The notes beneath the pieces are model-generated. The model was not told the DNA's origin. It made no database searches and saw only the letters and a program-made list of their open reading frames with translations. Positions 1 through 8,173 of a stretch of DNA of 56,508 bases are shown in pieces. Positions within the stretch are counted from its first letter, which is position 1, and every line of letters starts with the position of its first letter. The DNA comes from HGM04593 sp045654645 (GTDB taxonomy: Bacteria; Bacteroidota; Bacteroidia; Bacteroidales; Bacteroidaceae): positions 1 through 56,508 of the forward strand of contig JAZONR010000038.1 of assembly GCA_045654645.1 (NCBI GenBank), written 5' to 3'. The position numbers and the translations under genes were made by a program.

Positions 1-84
1 AATGTCCTACGTTTTGTTGTCATTTTGTACTAAATTAGGGTTACAATTAATATCTGTTTTTGTAAACCTATTTTAGGAATAGAC

Positions 85-309
85 ATCCCCCTCGCCTGCG
101 GCACTCCCCCTTGCAAGCAAAGGGGAGAACTGTTGGTTGCTTTGATTGGGTGTTGTTTTTGCTATTGCATTTCAGCTGTCCCCTTTCCCAAGGGGGACGA
201 GACAGCCTGCTGTCGGGCGGGGGATGATTATTCGGTGCGTGTACAGTTTTTATCCCCCTCGCCTGCGGCACTCCCCCTTGCAAGCAAAGGGGAGAACTGT
301 TGGCTGCTA
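85..309 (+). repeat. Hairpin-module array A-B-A (left cluster, part 1)
   Basis: Two kinds of GC-rich hairpin module alternate: A (85-148), B (161-240), A again (252-309), with 167 bases from A to A. Module A has arms CTCCCCCTTGC (104-114) and GCAAAGGGGAG (117-127). Module B has GTCCCC and GGGGGAC arms (178-198), then the hairpin GACAGCCTGCTGTC (201-214). ATCCCCC opens A and its inverse GGGGGAT closes B, so an A-B pair (85-225) is also one large imperfect inverted repeat. The linkers between modules are conserved as well. Reading frames crossing it are not believable genes. The same modules recur at 736-847 and 2970-3321. Confidence 0.9.
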
Positions 310-325
310 CAAGGTGGGATAATCC

Positions 326-703
326 TTAATACTCTAAATTACCTCCTTGCTTATTCTTCAGTTCCTGTTCTATTATTTCAATGACGCCGTTGATGTTATC
401 CCAAATCAAACGGTTTTCAAATCTTATGACTCTAATGCCTTTACTGTTCAAAAAAGATGTTCTTATGTTATCTTCTCTGGCTCCGCTGTAGGTATAATGA
501 GTTGCTCCATCCAATTCAATGCACAATTTTGCTTCCGGGCAATAGAAGTCAAGAACATAACTTCCTATTGGGTGTTGGCGCCTCCATTTATAACCTTTTA
601 TTTTACGCGATTTTATTTGTGTCCACAGCACAGCTTCTTCCGGAGTGGAGTTGTTTCTCAACTCCCGTCTTACAAGTAATGATTTATTTAAGTCATTATC
701 CAT
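326..703 (-). CDS. DUF559 domain endonuclease-like protein
   Basis: A 125-residue protein of the DUF559 family, which shares the Vsr / very-short-patch-repair PD-(D/E)xK nuclease fold. Residues 10-45 carry the typical family start (RRELRNNSTPEEAVLW, then KGYKWRRQHPIG). The likely catalytic core is D52 in LDFYC, E63 and D65 in CIELDG, and H69; residues 88-96 (KGIRVIRFE) form the next strand. It looks full length for a stand-alone DUF559 protein. No signal peptide. The gene lies between an A module ending near 309 and a B module starting near 736, with linker remnants on both sides, so it sits inside the repeat array rather than beside it. Family membership is clear; biochemical role is unknown, and a link with moving or trimming the repeats is inference. 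Confidence 0.85.
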   Translation of the reverse strand: MDNDLNKSLLVRRELRNNSTPEEAVLWTQIKSRKIKGYKWRRQHPIGSYVLDFYCPEAKLCIELDGATHYTYSGAREDNIRTSFLNSKGIRVIRFENRLIWDNINGVIEIIEQELKNKQGGNLEY

Positions 704-727
704 TTGTCTTATTGTTCAAAAACCATT

Positions 728-847
728 TGTTTTTACATTTCAGCTGTCCCCTTTCCCAAGGGGAACGAGACAGCCTGCTGTCGGGCGGGGGATGGTTATT
801 TGTGCGTGTAATTTTATCCCCCTAACTGTTTATTGCTTTGATTGGGT
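728..847 (+). repeat. Hairpin-module array B-A(deleted) (left cluster, part 2)
   Basis: A full B module (about 736-793) in the same orientation as the one at 161-240, followed by the conserved B-to-A linker (GTGCGTGTAATTTT, 801-814) and a shortened A module at 816-847. In this A copy ATCCCCCT is joined directly to AACTGTT, so the 35 bases holding the whole hairpin of module A are missing while both flanks are intact. With the 85-309 array it brackets the DUF559 gene. Confidence 0.85.
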
Positions 848-856
848 TAGCACCCT

Positions 857-2833
857 TTACTCATACAACTTATACGTGGTGCGCAGCACCTGAAACTCCG
901 TGCGGCGGTTCAACTGATGACACAACTCCTGTTGCTCCTTATCGAGCCCCTTGATAAACTCATCATCGAGAACATCCCCCTCATTGAGAAAAGCATACAC
1001 CTCGGTCATCTTCTTGCTTACGACTTTGGGCCTGCCCTCGCCATAACCCACAGGCGTGAGGCGCTCGGCCTCAATACCCTTGCCCACAAGATACCTCACC
1101 ACAGACTCGGCACGCGCCTGGGACAACCGTTCGTTATACTTGTCGCCACCGCGATTATCGCAATGGGCGGCAAGCTCAATGGTTACATTGGGGTTGAGCT
1201 CAAGCATCTCCACAAGCTCATCGAGCGAAGCGGCCGACTCCCCGCTGAGTGTCGCCTTGTTATATTCGTAGAAGATGTTGTCAATGAGCACGGGGCGTGT
1301 TATTGACGGCAGCTCAAAATCCACGTGGTAGCTGTGCTCGCCCTCTTGCAGGGTGGCCTTGAGCTCGCGCATTGTGTTAAGGTAGCCCTTGCAGGTACCC
1401 AGCATCACATACTCCACGCCGGGGGTTACACGCACACTGTAGTAGCCATCCTTCATCACTCCAAAGCTGGTGTTGGTGCCGTCGTTGCCAATCATATAAA
1501 CAACCCCTTGGGGCAGCTCATAGCCGTCTTTCTCATAAATCCATCCATAGAGGGTGTGCACCGTTTCGGGCAGCATAAAGGAGTAGATGTGGTCCCAGCC
1601 GCGTGCATCGCCTCTGTTGGAGCTGAAGTAGCCGCGATAGAGCCCGGGAGCAAATGTTATGCCAAAATCGTCGCCATTGGAGTTCACCGGCGCGCCAAGA
1701 TTGGCCACGCTCCACAATGTGTCGTTCACAAGCGTGGCACTGAAGATGTCGAGGCCGCCCATTCCGGGGTAGCCGTCGGATGAGAAGAAGAGCTCGCCCT
1801 GCGGGCCAAAGGCGGGGAACTGCTCGTTGCCGTTGGTGTTTATCCCGGGGCCAAGGTTTTCAACAATGCCTTCCATTGCCTTGCTTGTGCCAATGTAGAA
1901 GCGCCATATATCGAGACCGCCCTCGCCACCGGGCATATTGGACGTGAAATAGAGCCAATCGCCACCGGGCGACACAGCCGGGTGGGCATAGGATGAAAGG
2001 GTGTCGTTAGAGATTACCACCTGCTCGGGCTTGCTCCACGCCGCATCGCTGCGGTTGCTCTTGAAGATTGTGGCATAGCGCGGATAGTGGTCGTCTACCG
2101 CACAGCGTGTGAAATACATCACCTTGCCGTCGGGGGTGAAGGCGCAAGCACCATCCTCATACTCGCCGTTTATGTCGCTCTCTATCTTTTCGGTCTTTTG
2201 CCATTTTCCCTTCTCGTCGCGCTTGGTGAGGAAAATATCGGCGCTCTTTTGCCCTGTTATGCTGCTTAGCTCCTCGCCTGTGGCCTCCTTGCGCGTGCTG
2301 GTGGTTACAATCATTGTGGTGTCCTCGCCAATGTAGGCGGGGCAATAGTCGCTGCGCTGCCCGTTGAGCTCCTTAGCCTTCTTCACTATGTAGCGGGTGG
2401 GGTTTTGCTTCCAGGCCGACGACTGACGTGCCGACTGCAGCCCCACCTGTGCCTTGCGGTCGTGTGGTGCAACCTCGAGATACTTCTCATAGCTCTTTTG
2501 CGCTGCTTTGTAGTCGCCCTTCATAAGTTGTGCATCGGCCAGATAGCGCAGGGCTGTGGAGTCGGGGTAGCCATAGCGCACTGCGTTTTGATAGGCGCCC
2601 ACTGCCGGCACTGCATTGTTGCTCTTGCGGTAGCACTCGGCGAGTTTCCACGCCACGGTGGCGCGTTTGCTGCGCTCCTTGGCGGGGATTTTGCGATAGG
2701 CTTTTTTGTATTCGCGTGCTGCTTCGTAGTATTCCATCACAGCAGCAAACTGGTCGCCCTTTTTAAGCTCCTTTTCACTGCTGCAGGCCACAGCCAACAG
2801 CACAGCAATTAATATGTATATTACTCTTTTCAA
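857..2833 (-). CDS. porE: PorE-like outer-membrane lipoprotein (TPR, beta-propeller, CRD, OmpA)
   Basis: A 658-residue protein with the domain order known for PorE, the T9SS component thought to anchor the machine to peptidoglycan. Residues 1-17 are a lipoprotein signal ending at C17 (LLAVAC). TPR-like helices occupy about 25-145, followed by a PD40/WD40-type beta-propeller (about 165-430, with repeats such as SPGGDWLYFTSN and GDDFGITF), a carboxypeptidase-regulatory-like domain (about 440-515) and a C-terminal OmpA domain (about 530-655) with the peptidoglycan-binding LSQARAESVVRYL signature. It is transcribed alone, and hairpin-module clusters lie on both sides. A generic OmpA/PD40 lipoprotein is the alternative, but the four-domain order and length favour PorE. 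Confidence 0.82.
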   Translation of the reverse strand: MKRVIYILIAVLLAVACSSEKELKKGDQFAAVMEYYEAAREYKKAYRKIPAKERSKRATVAWKLAECYRKSNNAVPAVGAYQNAVRYGYPDSTALRYLADAQLMKGDYKAAQKSYEKYLEVAPHDRKAQVGLQSARQSSAWKQNPTRYIVKKAKELNGQRSDYCPAYIGEDTTMIVTTSTRKEATGEELSSITGQKSADIFLTKRDEKGKWQKTEKIESDINGEYEDGACAFTPDGKVMYFTRCAVDDHYPRYATIFKSNRSDAAWSKPEQVVISNDTLSSYAHPAVSPGGDWLYFTSNMPGGEGGLDIWRFYIGTSKAMEGIVENLGPGINTNGNEQFPAFGPQGELFFSSDGYPGMGGLDIFSATLVNDTLWSVANLGAPVNSNGDDFGITFAPGLYRGYFSSNRGDARGWDHIYSFMLPETVHTLYGWIYEKDGYELPQGVVYMIGNDGTNTSFGVMKDGYYSVRVTPGVEYVMLGTCKGYLNTMRELKATLQEGEHSYHVDFELPSITRPVLIDNIFYEYNKATLSGESAASLDELVEMLELNPNVTIELAAHCDNRGGDKYNERLSQARAESVVRYLVGKGIEAERLTPVGYGEGRPKVVSKKMTEVYAFLNEGDVLDDEFIKGLDKEQQELCHQLNRRTEFQVLRTTYKLYE

Positions 2834-2969
2834 TTCTCAAAAAAACAGATGTAACCTTATTAATAACTAAAAAAGGAGTGTTTTATTATTATTGGGTGAT
2901 ATTTTTTGAGCTGATTGGAAAGAGAAGCAGCACAGATTGTTATTTTCTCTTTTGGCGGCAAAAATAATC

Positions 2970-3321
2970 ATCCCCATCAGCTGAAAAGCATAGGAAATAC
3001 CCAATTTCAAAGCAATAAACAGCTCTCCCCTTTGCTTGCAAGGGGGAGTGCCGCAGGCGAGGGGGATAAAATTACACGCGCTAAATAACCATCCCCCGCC
3101 CGACAGCAAGCTGTCTCGTCCCCCTTGGGAAAGGGGACAACTGAAATGCAATAGCAAATACCCAATTTCAAAGCAATAAACAGTTCTCCCCTTTGCTTGC
3201 AAGGGGGAGTGCCGCAGGCGAGGGGGATAATAATACACGCACAAAATAACCATCCCCCACCCGACAGCAAGCTGTCTCGTCCCCCTTGGGAAAGGGGACA
3301 ACTGAAATGCAATAGCAAATA
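2970..3321 (-). repeat. Hairpin-module array B(deleted)-A-B-A-B (right cluster, inverted)
   Basis: The modules of 85-309 appear in reverse orientation. Two complete A-B units form a 161-base tandem repeat (3000-3160 and 3161-3321) that differs at only a few positions. Left of them, 2970-2999 is a B module whose hairpin core is gone: ATCCCC is followed at once by ATCAGCTGAAAAGCAT and then the usual linker. The cluster fills most of the gap between porE and the endonuclease gene and is inverted relative to the left cluster. Confidence 0.9.
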
Positions 3322-3404
3322 CGCAATTATGTATCTTTTTTTCCGCTCCTCGGTGGCCCAAGAACTATCCTTCTCTTTAACTCCTTTTGCGTGGGGAAAT
3401 TAAA

Positions 3405-3437
3405 AGCTGCCCCTTATCACGAAGAAAAGGGGCGGCT
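3405..3437 (-). terminator. Terminator of the endonuclease I gene
   Basis: AGCTGCCCCTT (3405-3415) pairs with AAGGGGCGGCT (3427-3437), with one G-U type position, across an 11-base loop. On the minus strand the stem is followed by TTTTAATTT. It lies 29 bases past the stop codon of the minus-strand gene ending at 3466. Confidence 0.75.
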
Positions 3438-3465
3438 GATATAAACAGACTCTTTTAAAAGTTCT

Positions 3466-5559
3466 TTACTTTACAAAAACCTTTCTGTTACCTATTATAT
3501 ATATACCACGATGCAGGCCGTTGGTTGCGCTACCAACCTGAACATTGCTGCGCAGCAACACACCGGTTATTGAATAGACATTGACGGTGTTGTCCCCGGC
3601 AACCTCCACAATACCCGTTGGAACAGCCGATTTTGCATAGATGTTCACCGATTTTTGAGAGCCTGTGTAGCAAGAGAAACGCGGTGAACTTGTGTTATAT
3701 TGCAAAGTGTTGCGCGTTTTATCTCCACGGGCCACAATGGTTGCCAAACCGTCGCTTATGGTAATTGCCCAGCTGCCGTTGGCATCGATAGCATCAACAG
3801 TTGCAAGGTTGTTGCTGCTGCTTGAAGATGCCGCAAGGTAGCCGTTGCCCACATTGAAGGCATAGGTGCCGGCAACAGCGCCTTGTTCCAAGAGGATTAT
3901 CTGTGCATCGGACGCAAGGCTTGTTACAACGCCGTTGGTGGTGGTTACAGCGGTTTTGGTGCGGTACTTGCCGTTGTCGCTGTGTGCTCCCATAACGAAG
4001 TTCTCGTAGATGATGAGAATGGAGTCGCCAACAGAGAGCTGTGAGGCATCCATTACGTGGGTGAAGGTGCCATTTGTGAAATTACCCTCGTTGCCGCCGG
4101 TTGTATTGTCATCACCGTTACCTGTGTTGTCGTTGTTATCTTCGCTGTCATCGCTGCCGTCGCCGGTGTTGTCATCGCCACCTGTGTCGCCGGGGGTTGC
4201 ACCCTCAACGGCTTTCACCACCACGTTGTCTATCTCAAATGTGCCGGCCTTGGTTGTTGTTCCCTTGTAGAAGAATGCAATGGTAACGGCTTTCTCGCCC
4301 ATATATTTCTGCGGGATTAGGATGTCGCCGGTTTTGGTCAAGGTCCAGTCGGTTGTGTTCTCCTGAGCACCAAAGTCAATGGTTTCCCAGGTTGAATTCT
4401 CGACATCGCCGTCGAAATCGTTGCATATCATCAATGTGTGGTTTTCGGCAGCCTTGCCGCTCTCGCAATAGCGAATCACATAGTCGAATGAGATGGTTGC
4501 AACGCTGTCGTTAGAGAAATCGAAGAATGGCAATATGAGCCAGCTCTCGGCATTATTATTGGCCTGGGTGCTGCTCACGTAGGACGTTGCAACGGCATAT
4601 TTATAGGTGGTGTTAAGCTCCCAAGGATAGCTGCCCACAGCCTCGTATGTGGTGAAGGGCATCTTGGCGCCGTCGAAGGTTTCATTGAGATAGATTTTCC
4701 AGCCATCGACAATCTCCACATCGGTGTTGCCGCCATTGCCACCGTCGCCATTGAGGTTGAAGACATAGTTGATGGAGTCGCCCCACACATAATCGGCAAG
4801 CTGGGGATAATCGACAAAGGGGTTGCGGTTGCCCTGCACAGCATACACTGCATTGTTGCGGTTCACCTCTTTCTCGCTCACAGGGTCTTGCTTGTGCCAC
4901 TTGAGCAGCAGCTCAACGGCCCAGGGCTTGAAGGTGGGATAGGTGCTCTTTTCATAGTTCATCCAGGTATATTCCCAGGTCAAATCCTGATAGCAGGTGA
5001 ACATATACATAAATGTGCGTGCAAAATCGCCTTTATACTCGTCGCAGGGTTCATAGGCATTCTGGGACTTGCCGTCGATATTGGCCTTTCCCACAAATGT
5101 AATACCATTTTCCCAAGAGACGCTTGTGAGTTCGCCAAGGGGATAGTTGCTCTTGCGGCTGTTGGCATTCTGGTCCGACGGGTTGAGGTGGTGAAGGTCG
5201 CAATAGGCGTTATTCTGTGTGCCACCCCACCAGCTCTTTGCCACGCTGTGCTCAATGTTCATTCCACTAATGGAAGAGCCCTTGCTGCCGAAATAGCGCT
5301 TTTCGTTTGAATACATATCGAGCACGCGGCGCTTGCCGTTCTCAATAACGGCATCGGTGGTGTAGAAGGCGCCCCAGGTTGAGCTCTCGCCACTGCCGTA
5401 GCTTATTTTCTTATGGTTCTTGATGAGGTTATACAGCGCTGTCTTTAGCGTTGCACCACCCTTTGTGCCGTTGATTGATGTGTAGTACTCCTTCTGCGCA
5501 AAGAGCGAGACAGCAAGAAAAAGCGCAAAAAGCGATACCAAAATGCGTTTTGTATTCAT
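3466..5559 (-). CDS. Secreted endonuclease I family protein with T9SS sorting tail
   Basis: A 697-residue multidomain exported protein. Residues 1-22 are a signal peptide. About 23-265 is an endonuclease I (EndA/Vvn-type beta-beta-alpha-metal) domain: MNIEHSVAKSWWGG holds the probable catalytic H104, and DLHHLNPSD (121-129) with N131 and R135 gives the metal site. About 290-455 resembles a choice-of-anchor/jelly-roll domain (LNETFDGAKMPF). A low-complexity D/G/N/T linker (about 457-495) follows, then a beta-rich domain and a T9SS type A-like tail ending GIYIIGNRKVFVK. It would cut extracellular DNA or RNA at or beyond the cell surface. The gene is single, with a promoter at 5600 and a terminator at 3405. 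Confidence 0.85.
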   Translation of the reverse strand: MNTKRILVSLFALFLAVSLFAQKEYYTSINGTKGGATLKTALYNLIKNHKKISYGSGESSTWGAFYTTDAVIENGKRRVLDMYSNEKRYFGSKGSSISGMNIEHSVAKSWWGGTQNNAYCDLHHLNPSDQNANSRKSNYPLGELTSVSWENGITFVGKANIDGKSQNAYEPCDEYKGDFARTFMYMFTCYQDLTWEYTWMNYEKSTYPTFKPWAVELLLKWHKQDPVSEKEVNRNNAVYAVQGNRNPFVDYPQLADYVWGDSINYVFNLNGDGGNGGNTDVEIVDGWKIYLNETFDGAKMPFTTYEAVGSYPWELNTTYKYAVATSYVSSTQANNNAESWLILPFFDFSNDSVATISFDYVIRYCESGKAAENHTLMICNDFDGDVENSTWETIDFGAQENTTDWTLTKTGDILIPQKYMGEKAVTIAFFYKGTTTKAGTFEIDNVVVKAVEGATPGDTGGDDNTGDGSDDSEDNNDNTGNGDDNTTGGNEGNFTNGTFTHVMDASQLSVGDSILIIYENFVMGAHSDNGKYRTKTAVTTTNGVVTSLASDAQIILLEQGAVAGTYAFNVGNGYLAASSSSSNNLATVDAIDANGSWAITISDGLATIVARGDKTRNTLQYNTSSPRFSCYTGSQKSVNIYAKSAVPTGIVEVAGDNTVNVYSITGVLLRSNVQVGSATNGLHRGIYIIGNRKVFVK

Positions 5560-5599
5560 TACCCCTAAAGTTTGTCCTTATATTTATTATACAATGCTG

Positions 5600-5607
5600 C
5601 AAAGTTA
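5600..5607 (-). promoter_or_regulatory. -7 box (TAACTTTG) for the endonuclease gene
   Basis: CAAAGTTA on the plus strand reads TAACTTTG on the minus strand, an exact match to TAnnTTTG, 41 bases before the start codon at 5559. No convincing -33 TTTG is seen at the expected distance. Confidence 0.55.
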
Positions 5608-5635
5608 GGCATTATTTTTATAATAAGGGCAGGGG

Positions 5636-7936
5636 TTACCTTGAAATCTTCACTCCAAGGAAGAAGGTGCGTGGCTGTGTGGGGCCATAGAAGTAGCCCG
5701 AATCGCGGTATTGTCCCTTGTCGAGGTCGCTCTGGAAGCTGTTGAGCACATTCTGCACGCCGGCATTGAGCTGCAGGTTTATGTGGTCGCGCAAAATGAA
5801 GGTGTAGCCGGTTTTAAAGTTGAGGTCGAAGAAGTGGGGGGTTGTCTCGAGCCTGTCGTTGGGAATGTGGCCGGCATAGTGGGGCACAACCATTGAGCCT
5901 GTGTAGGTGCCCGAGAGTGAGAGGTCGAGGCGCTTGACGGGCTGCGAGGTGATGGTGAAGTGGCCATAGTAGTCGGGGGTGCGCATCATACGCTCGGTGG
6001 TGAGTGCAACGCCGTCGGCCTCGCTCCACACCTCGGGGGCGGTGTAGCGGCTGCGCTGTGCCGTGAAGCCAAGGCGGAACGTAACAAGGCTGCCGTGGGC
6101 CATCTGTGCCTCGATGTTGGCGCCATAGACGCGCGCACCGGCTCCGTTGCGGCGCTCCTTGATGGCAAAGCCGTTGCTGTTGCTGCCCACATCCTCGAGC
6201 ACAAAGACATTGTTGAGCGAGGTGAAGAAGCCCTCGGCAAGCAGGCTCGCCTGCCAGTGCCCGAAACGGGTGCTCCAGTCTATTGAGCCGCTAAAGCTGT
6301 TGGAGCGTTCTTCCTTGAGGCCGTCGGCAAGCACAATCTGCACTCCCTCGCCACCAACGGCGGTAACGTGAAGGTCCTCGTCATAGGCCTGTGGGGCACG
6401 GAAACCGGTAGACCAGGTGAGACGTGCCTGCAGCTCTTTAAAGGGCTTATATAGAAGGTTTACACGCGGACTGAAGATTGGTGTTTCAATGAGGTTGTGT
6501 TTGTCGAAACGCAAACCAAGCAGCAACGAAAGGCGACGCATCTCCCACTCATTCTGCACAAAGGCGCTTCCAATCTTTACATCTTGCTGCATATCGCGCT
6601 GATAACCGGTCATCACATCGTGAAGGCGATTCTCTTGATACTCCACACCGCCGGTGAACGTGGCGGGCGAGAAGAGAAGGCGCGATATGCGCCAGGTGTA
6701 GGTGGCACCGGCCACCCAGGTGAGGTCGTCGGTGTTGCCATAGGCATTGGGGTCGCGCTGCGCGCCATAGTAGCTGTTGCGGTCGATGTGCTGCACCGAT
6801 GCAAAGAACGACAGCTTGTGCTTGTAGCCTCTGAGACCAAGGTCATAGGTGATGCCACCGCTGTTCACAATGTGTTTTGTCTGCTCGCAGATGTCGCTCT
6901 CGTGGGGCTGCAGACGGAAATTGTTGCCGCCACGGCGATGCTCGTTGGTGGTGTGATACTCCAGCCCTATGCGACCGTTGGAGGTGGGGCGATAGTAGGT
7001 GCGCAGGCCAAAGGTGTTCATATTTATCTCGCCAAGCTCGGAGAAGCCGTCGCCGTCGTGGTCATAGGGGTTGCGGTTGCGGTAGTTTGAGTAGAGGGCT
7101 ATGCCATAGGAGTTGTCGGGAGAGACAAGCGACACGTTGGCACCCACATTCTGCTCCCACGACTTGCCGCCATAGCCGGCAAAGTTGCTTGTAACGGAGA
7201 AGGAGTTATCAACGGGGTCTTTGGTGATGATGTTCACCGTTCCACCCACTGCATTGGCACCGAAAAGGGCCGAGCCGCCGCCACGTACAACCTCTACGCG
7301 CTCAATCATATTCACGGGTATCTGCTCAAGGCCATAGACGCCGCTGAGGGCGCTTACCACCGGGCGGCTGTTGATGAGCACCTGGGAATAGGGGCCGTCG
7401 AGGCCGTTGATGCGCACCTGGGGGAAGCCGCAGTTCTGACAGTTGTTCTCTACACGCAGGCCGGTGATGAAGTTGAGACTTTTGGCAAGGTCCACCGAAT
7501 TTACAGCCTCGAAAAGGGGCAACGACACCACCGACACAACAACGGGGGCATCCTTGCGGCTCACCTCGTTGCGATTGGCCGACACAACAACCTCGTCGAT
7601 GACAATATCATCGGACTGAAGCTTGAAGTGCACAACAGAGGTGAACTCCTTGCTAACGACAACTTCTTTCTCCATTGTCTTGTAGCCCATTGCCGAGACA
7701 CGCAAGGTGTAGCTGCCGGGCTTGAGCCCCGAGAGGGTGAAGTGGCCGCTTTCATTGGCGGCTGCGCCCTCACCTGTTTCAACCACAAGCACTGTGGCAA
7801 AAGGGATATTCTGCTCGCTACCCTCCTCGATGACGTGGCCCGATATTTTATTGCCTTCCCTGACATTGGCAAACAGTGGCTGCACGCTGAACAGCAGCAG
7901 GATAGCAAAAACTGCTTTTACAATATTTTCTCTCAT
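5636..7936 (-). CDS. TonB-dependent outer-membrane receptor
   Basis: A 766-residue receptor. Residues 1-23 are a signal peptide; about 30-110 form a carboxypeptidase-regulatory-like domain (ISGHVIEEGSEQNIPFATV); about 115-240 are the plug (VNSVDLAKSLNFITGLRVE, then NMIERVEVVRGGGSALFGANAVGGTVNIIT); the rest is the beta-barrel, ending in a C-terminal aromatic-rich strand (FFLGVKISR). C166 and C169 in NCQNCG lie in the plug, a hallmark of one Bacteroidota receptor subfamily. The length fits a CirA/FepA-like receptor and not a 1000-residue SusC, and no SusD follows. Substrate is unknown; a metal complex, haem or vitamin would be typical. It is divergent from the C10 peptidase gene. Confidence 0.87.
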   Translation of the reverse strand: MRENIVKAVFAILLLFSVQPLFANVREGNKISGHVIEEGSEQNIPFATVLVVETGEGAAANESGHFTLSGLKPGSYTLRVSAMGYKTMEKEVVVSKEFTSVVHFKLQSDDIVIDEVVVSANRNEVSRKDAPVVVSVVSLPLFEAVNSVDLAKSLNFITGLRVENNCQNCGFPQVRINGLDGPYSQVLINSRPVVSALSGVYGLEQIPVNMIERVEVVRGGGSALFGANAVGGTVNIITKDPVDNSFSVTSNFAGYGGKSWEQNVGANVSLVSPDNSYGIALYSNYRNRNPYDHDGDGFSELGEINMNTFGLRTYYRPTSNGRIGLEYHTTNEHRRGGNNFRLQPHESDICEQTKHIVNSGGITYDLGLRGYKHKLSFFASVQHIDRNSYYGAQRDPNAYGNTDDLTWVAGATYTWRISRLLFSPATFTGGVEYQENRLHDVMTGYQRDMQQDVKIGSAFVQNEWEMRRLSLLLGLRFDKHNLIETPIFSPRVNLLYKPFKELQARLTWSTGFRAPQAYDEDLHVTAVGGEGVQIVLADGLKEERSNSFSGSIDWSTRFGHWQASLLAEGFFTSLNNVFVLEDVGSNSNGFAIKERRNGAGARVYGANIEAQMAHGSLVTFRLGFTAQRSRYTAPEVWSEADGVALTTERMMRTPDYYGHFTITSQPVKRLDLSLSGTYTGSMVVPHYAGHIPNDRLETTPHFFDLNFKTGYTFILRDHINLQLNAGVQNVLNSFQSDLDKGQYRDSGYFYGPTQPRTFFLGVKISR

Positions 7937-7964
7937 ATTTCTTGTGTTTATTCTTTTTCCGGTG

Positions 7965-7972
7965 CAAAATTA
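7965..7972 (-). promoter_or_regulatory. -7 box (TAATTTTG) for the TonB receptor gene
   Basis: CAAAATTA on the plus strand is TAATTTTG on the minus strand, 28 bases before the start codon. A CAAT (ATTG on the minus strand) at 7993-7996, 20 bases upstream, could be a weak -33 element. The 237-base divergent spacer to the C10 peptidase shows no recognisable riboswitch. Confidence 0.5.
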
Positions 7973-8112
7973 GTGCCAAAGGAGAGGGGGAACAATAGCA
8001 ACAAATTGTCAAAAAGTGCATTTTTGATAACACTTTTTTGTTAATGTGAAGAGGAAAGCACCTACCAACAGTGTCATTTTTACAACAATATGATACAAAA
8101 TGTTATCAAATA

Positions 8113-8144
8113 TTTGGAAACATAGACCAAGTGCAATATTTTTG
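8113..8144 (+). promoter_or_regulatory. Bacteroidota promoter for the C10 peptidase gene
   Basis: TTTG (8113-8116) and TATTTTTG (8137-8144) are separated by 20 bases, matching the -33/-7 consensus. The start codon lies 29 bases downstream of the -7 box. Confidence 0.7.
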
Positions 8145-8173
8145 CGCCATTCAACCTATAAAAAAGCACTTGA

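Noticed and set aside
3000..3321. CRISPR array
   Set aside because: The 161-base tandem units are far too long, units are nearly identical throughout with no variable spacers, and no cas gene is present.
2867..3361. Open frames of 70-160 codons across the module arrays (also 68-283, 3007-3318)
   Set aside because: They are translations of GC-rich hairpin repeats (SPFPRGTRQ-like strings), occur on both strands, and have no ribosome-binding or family support.
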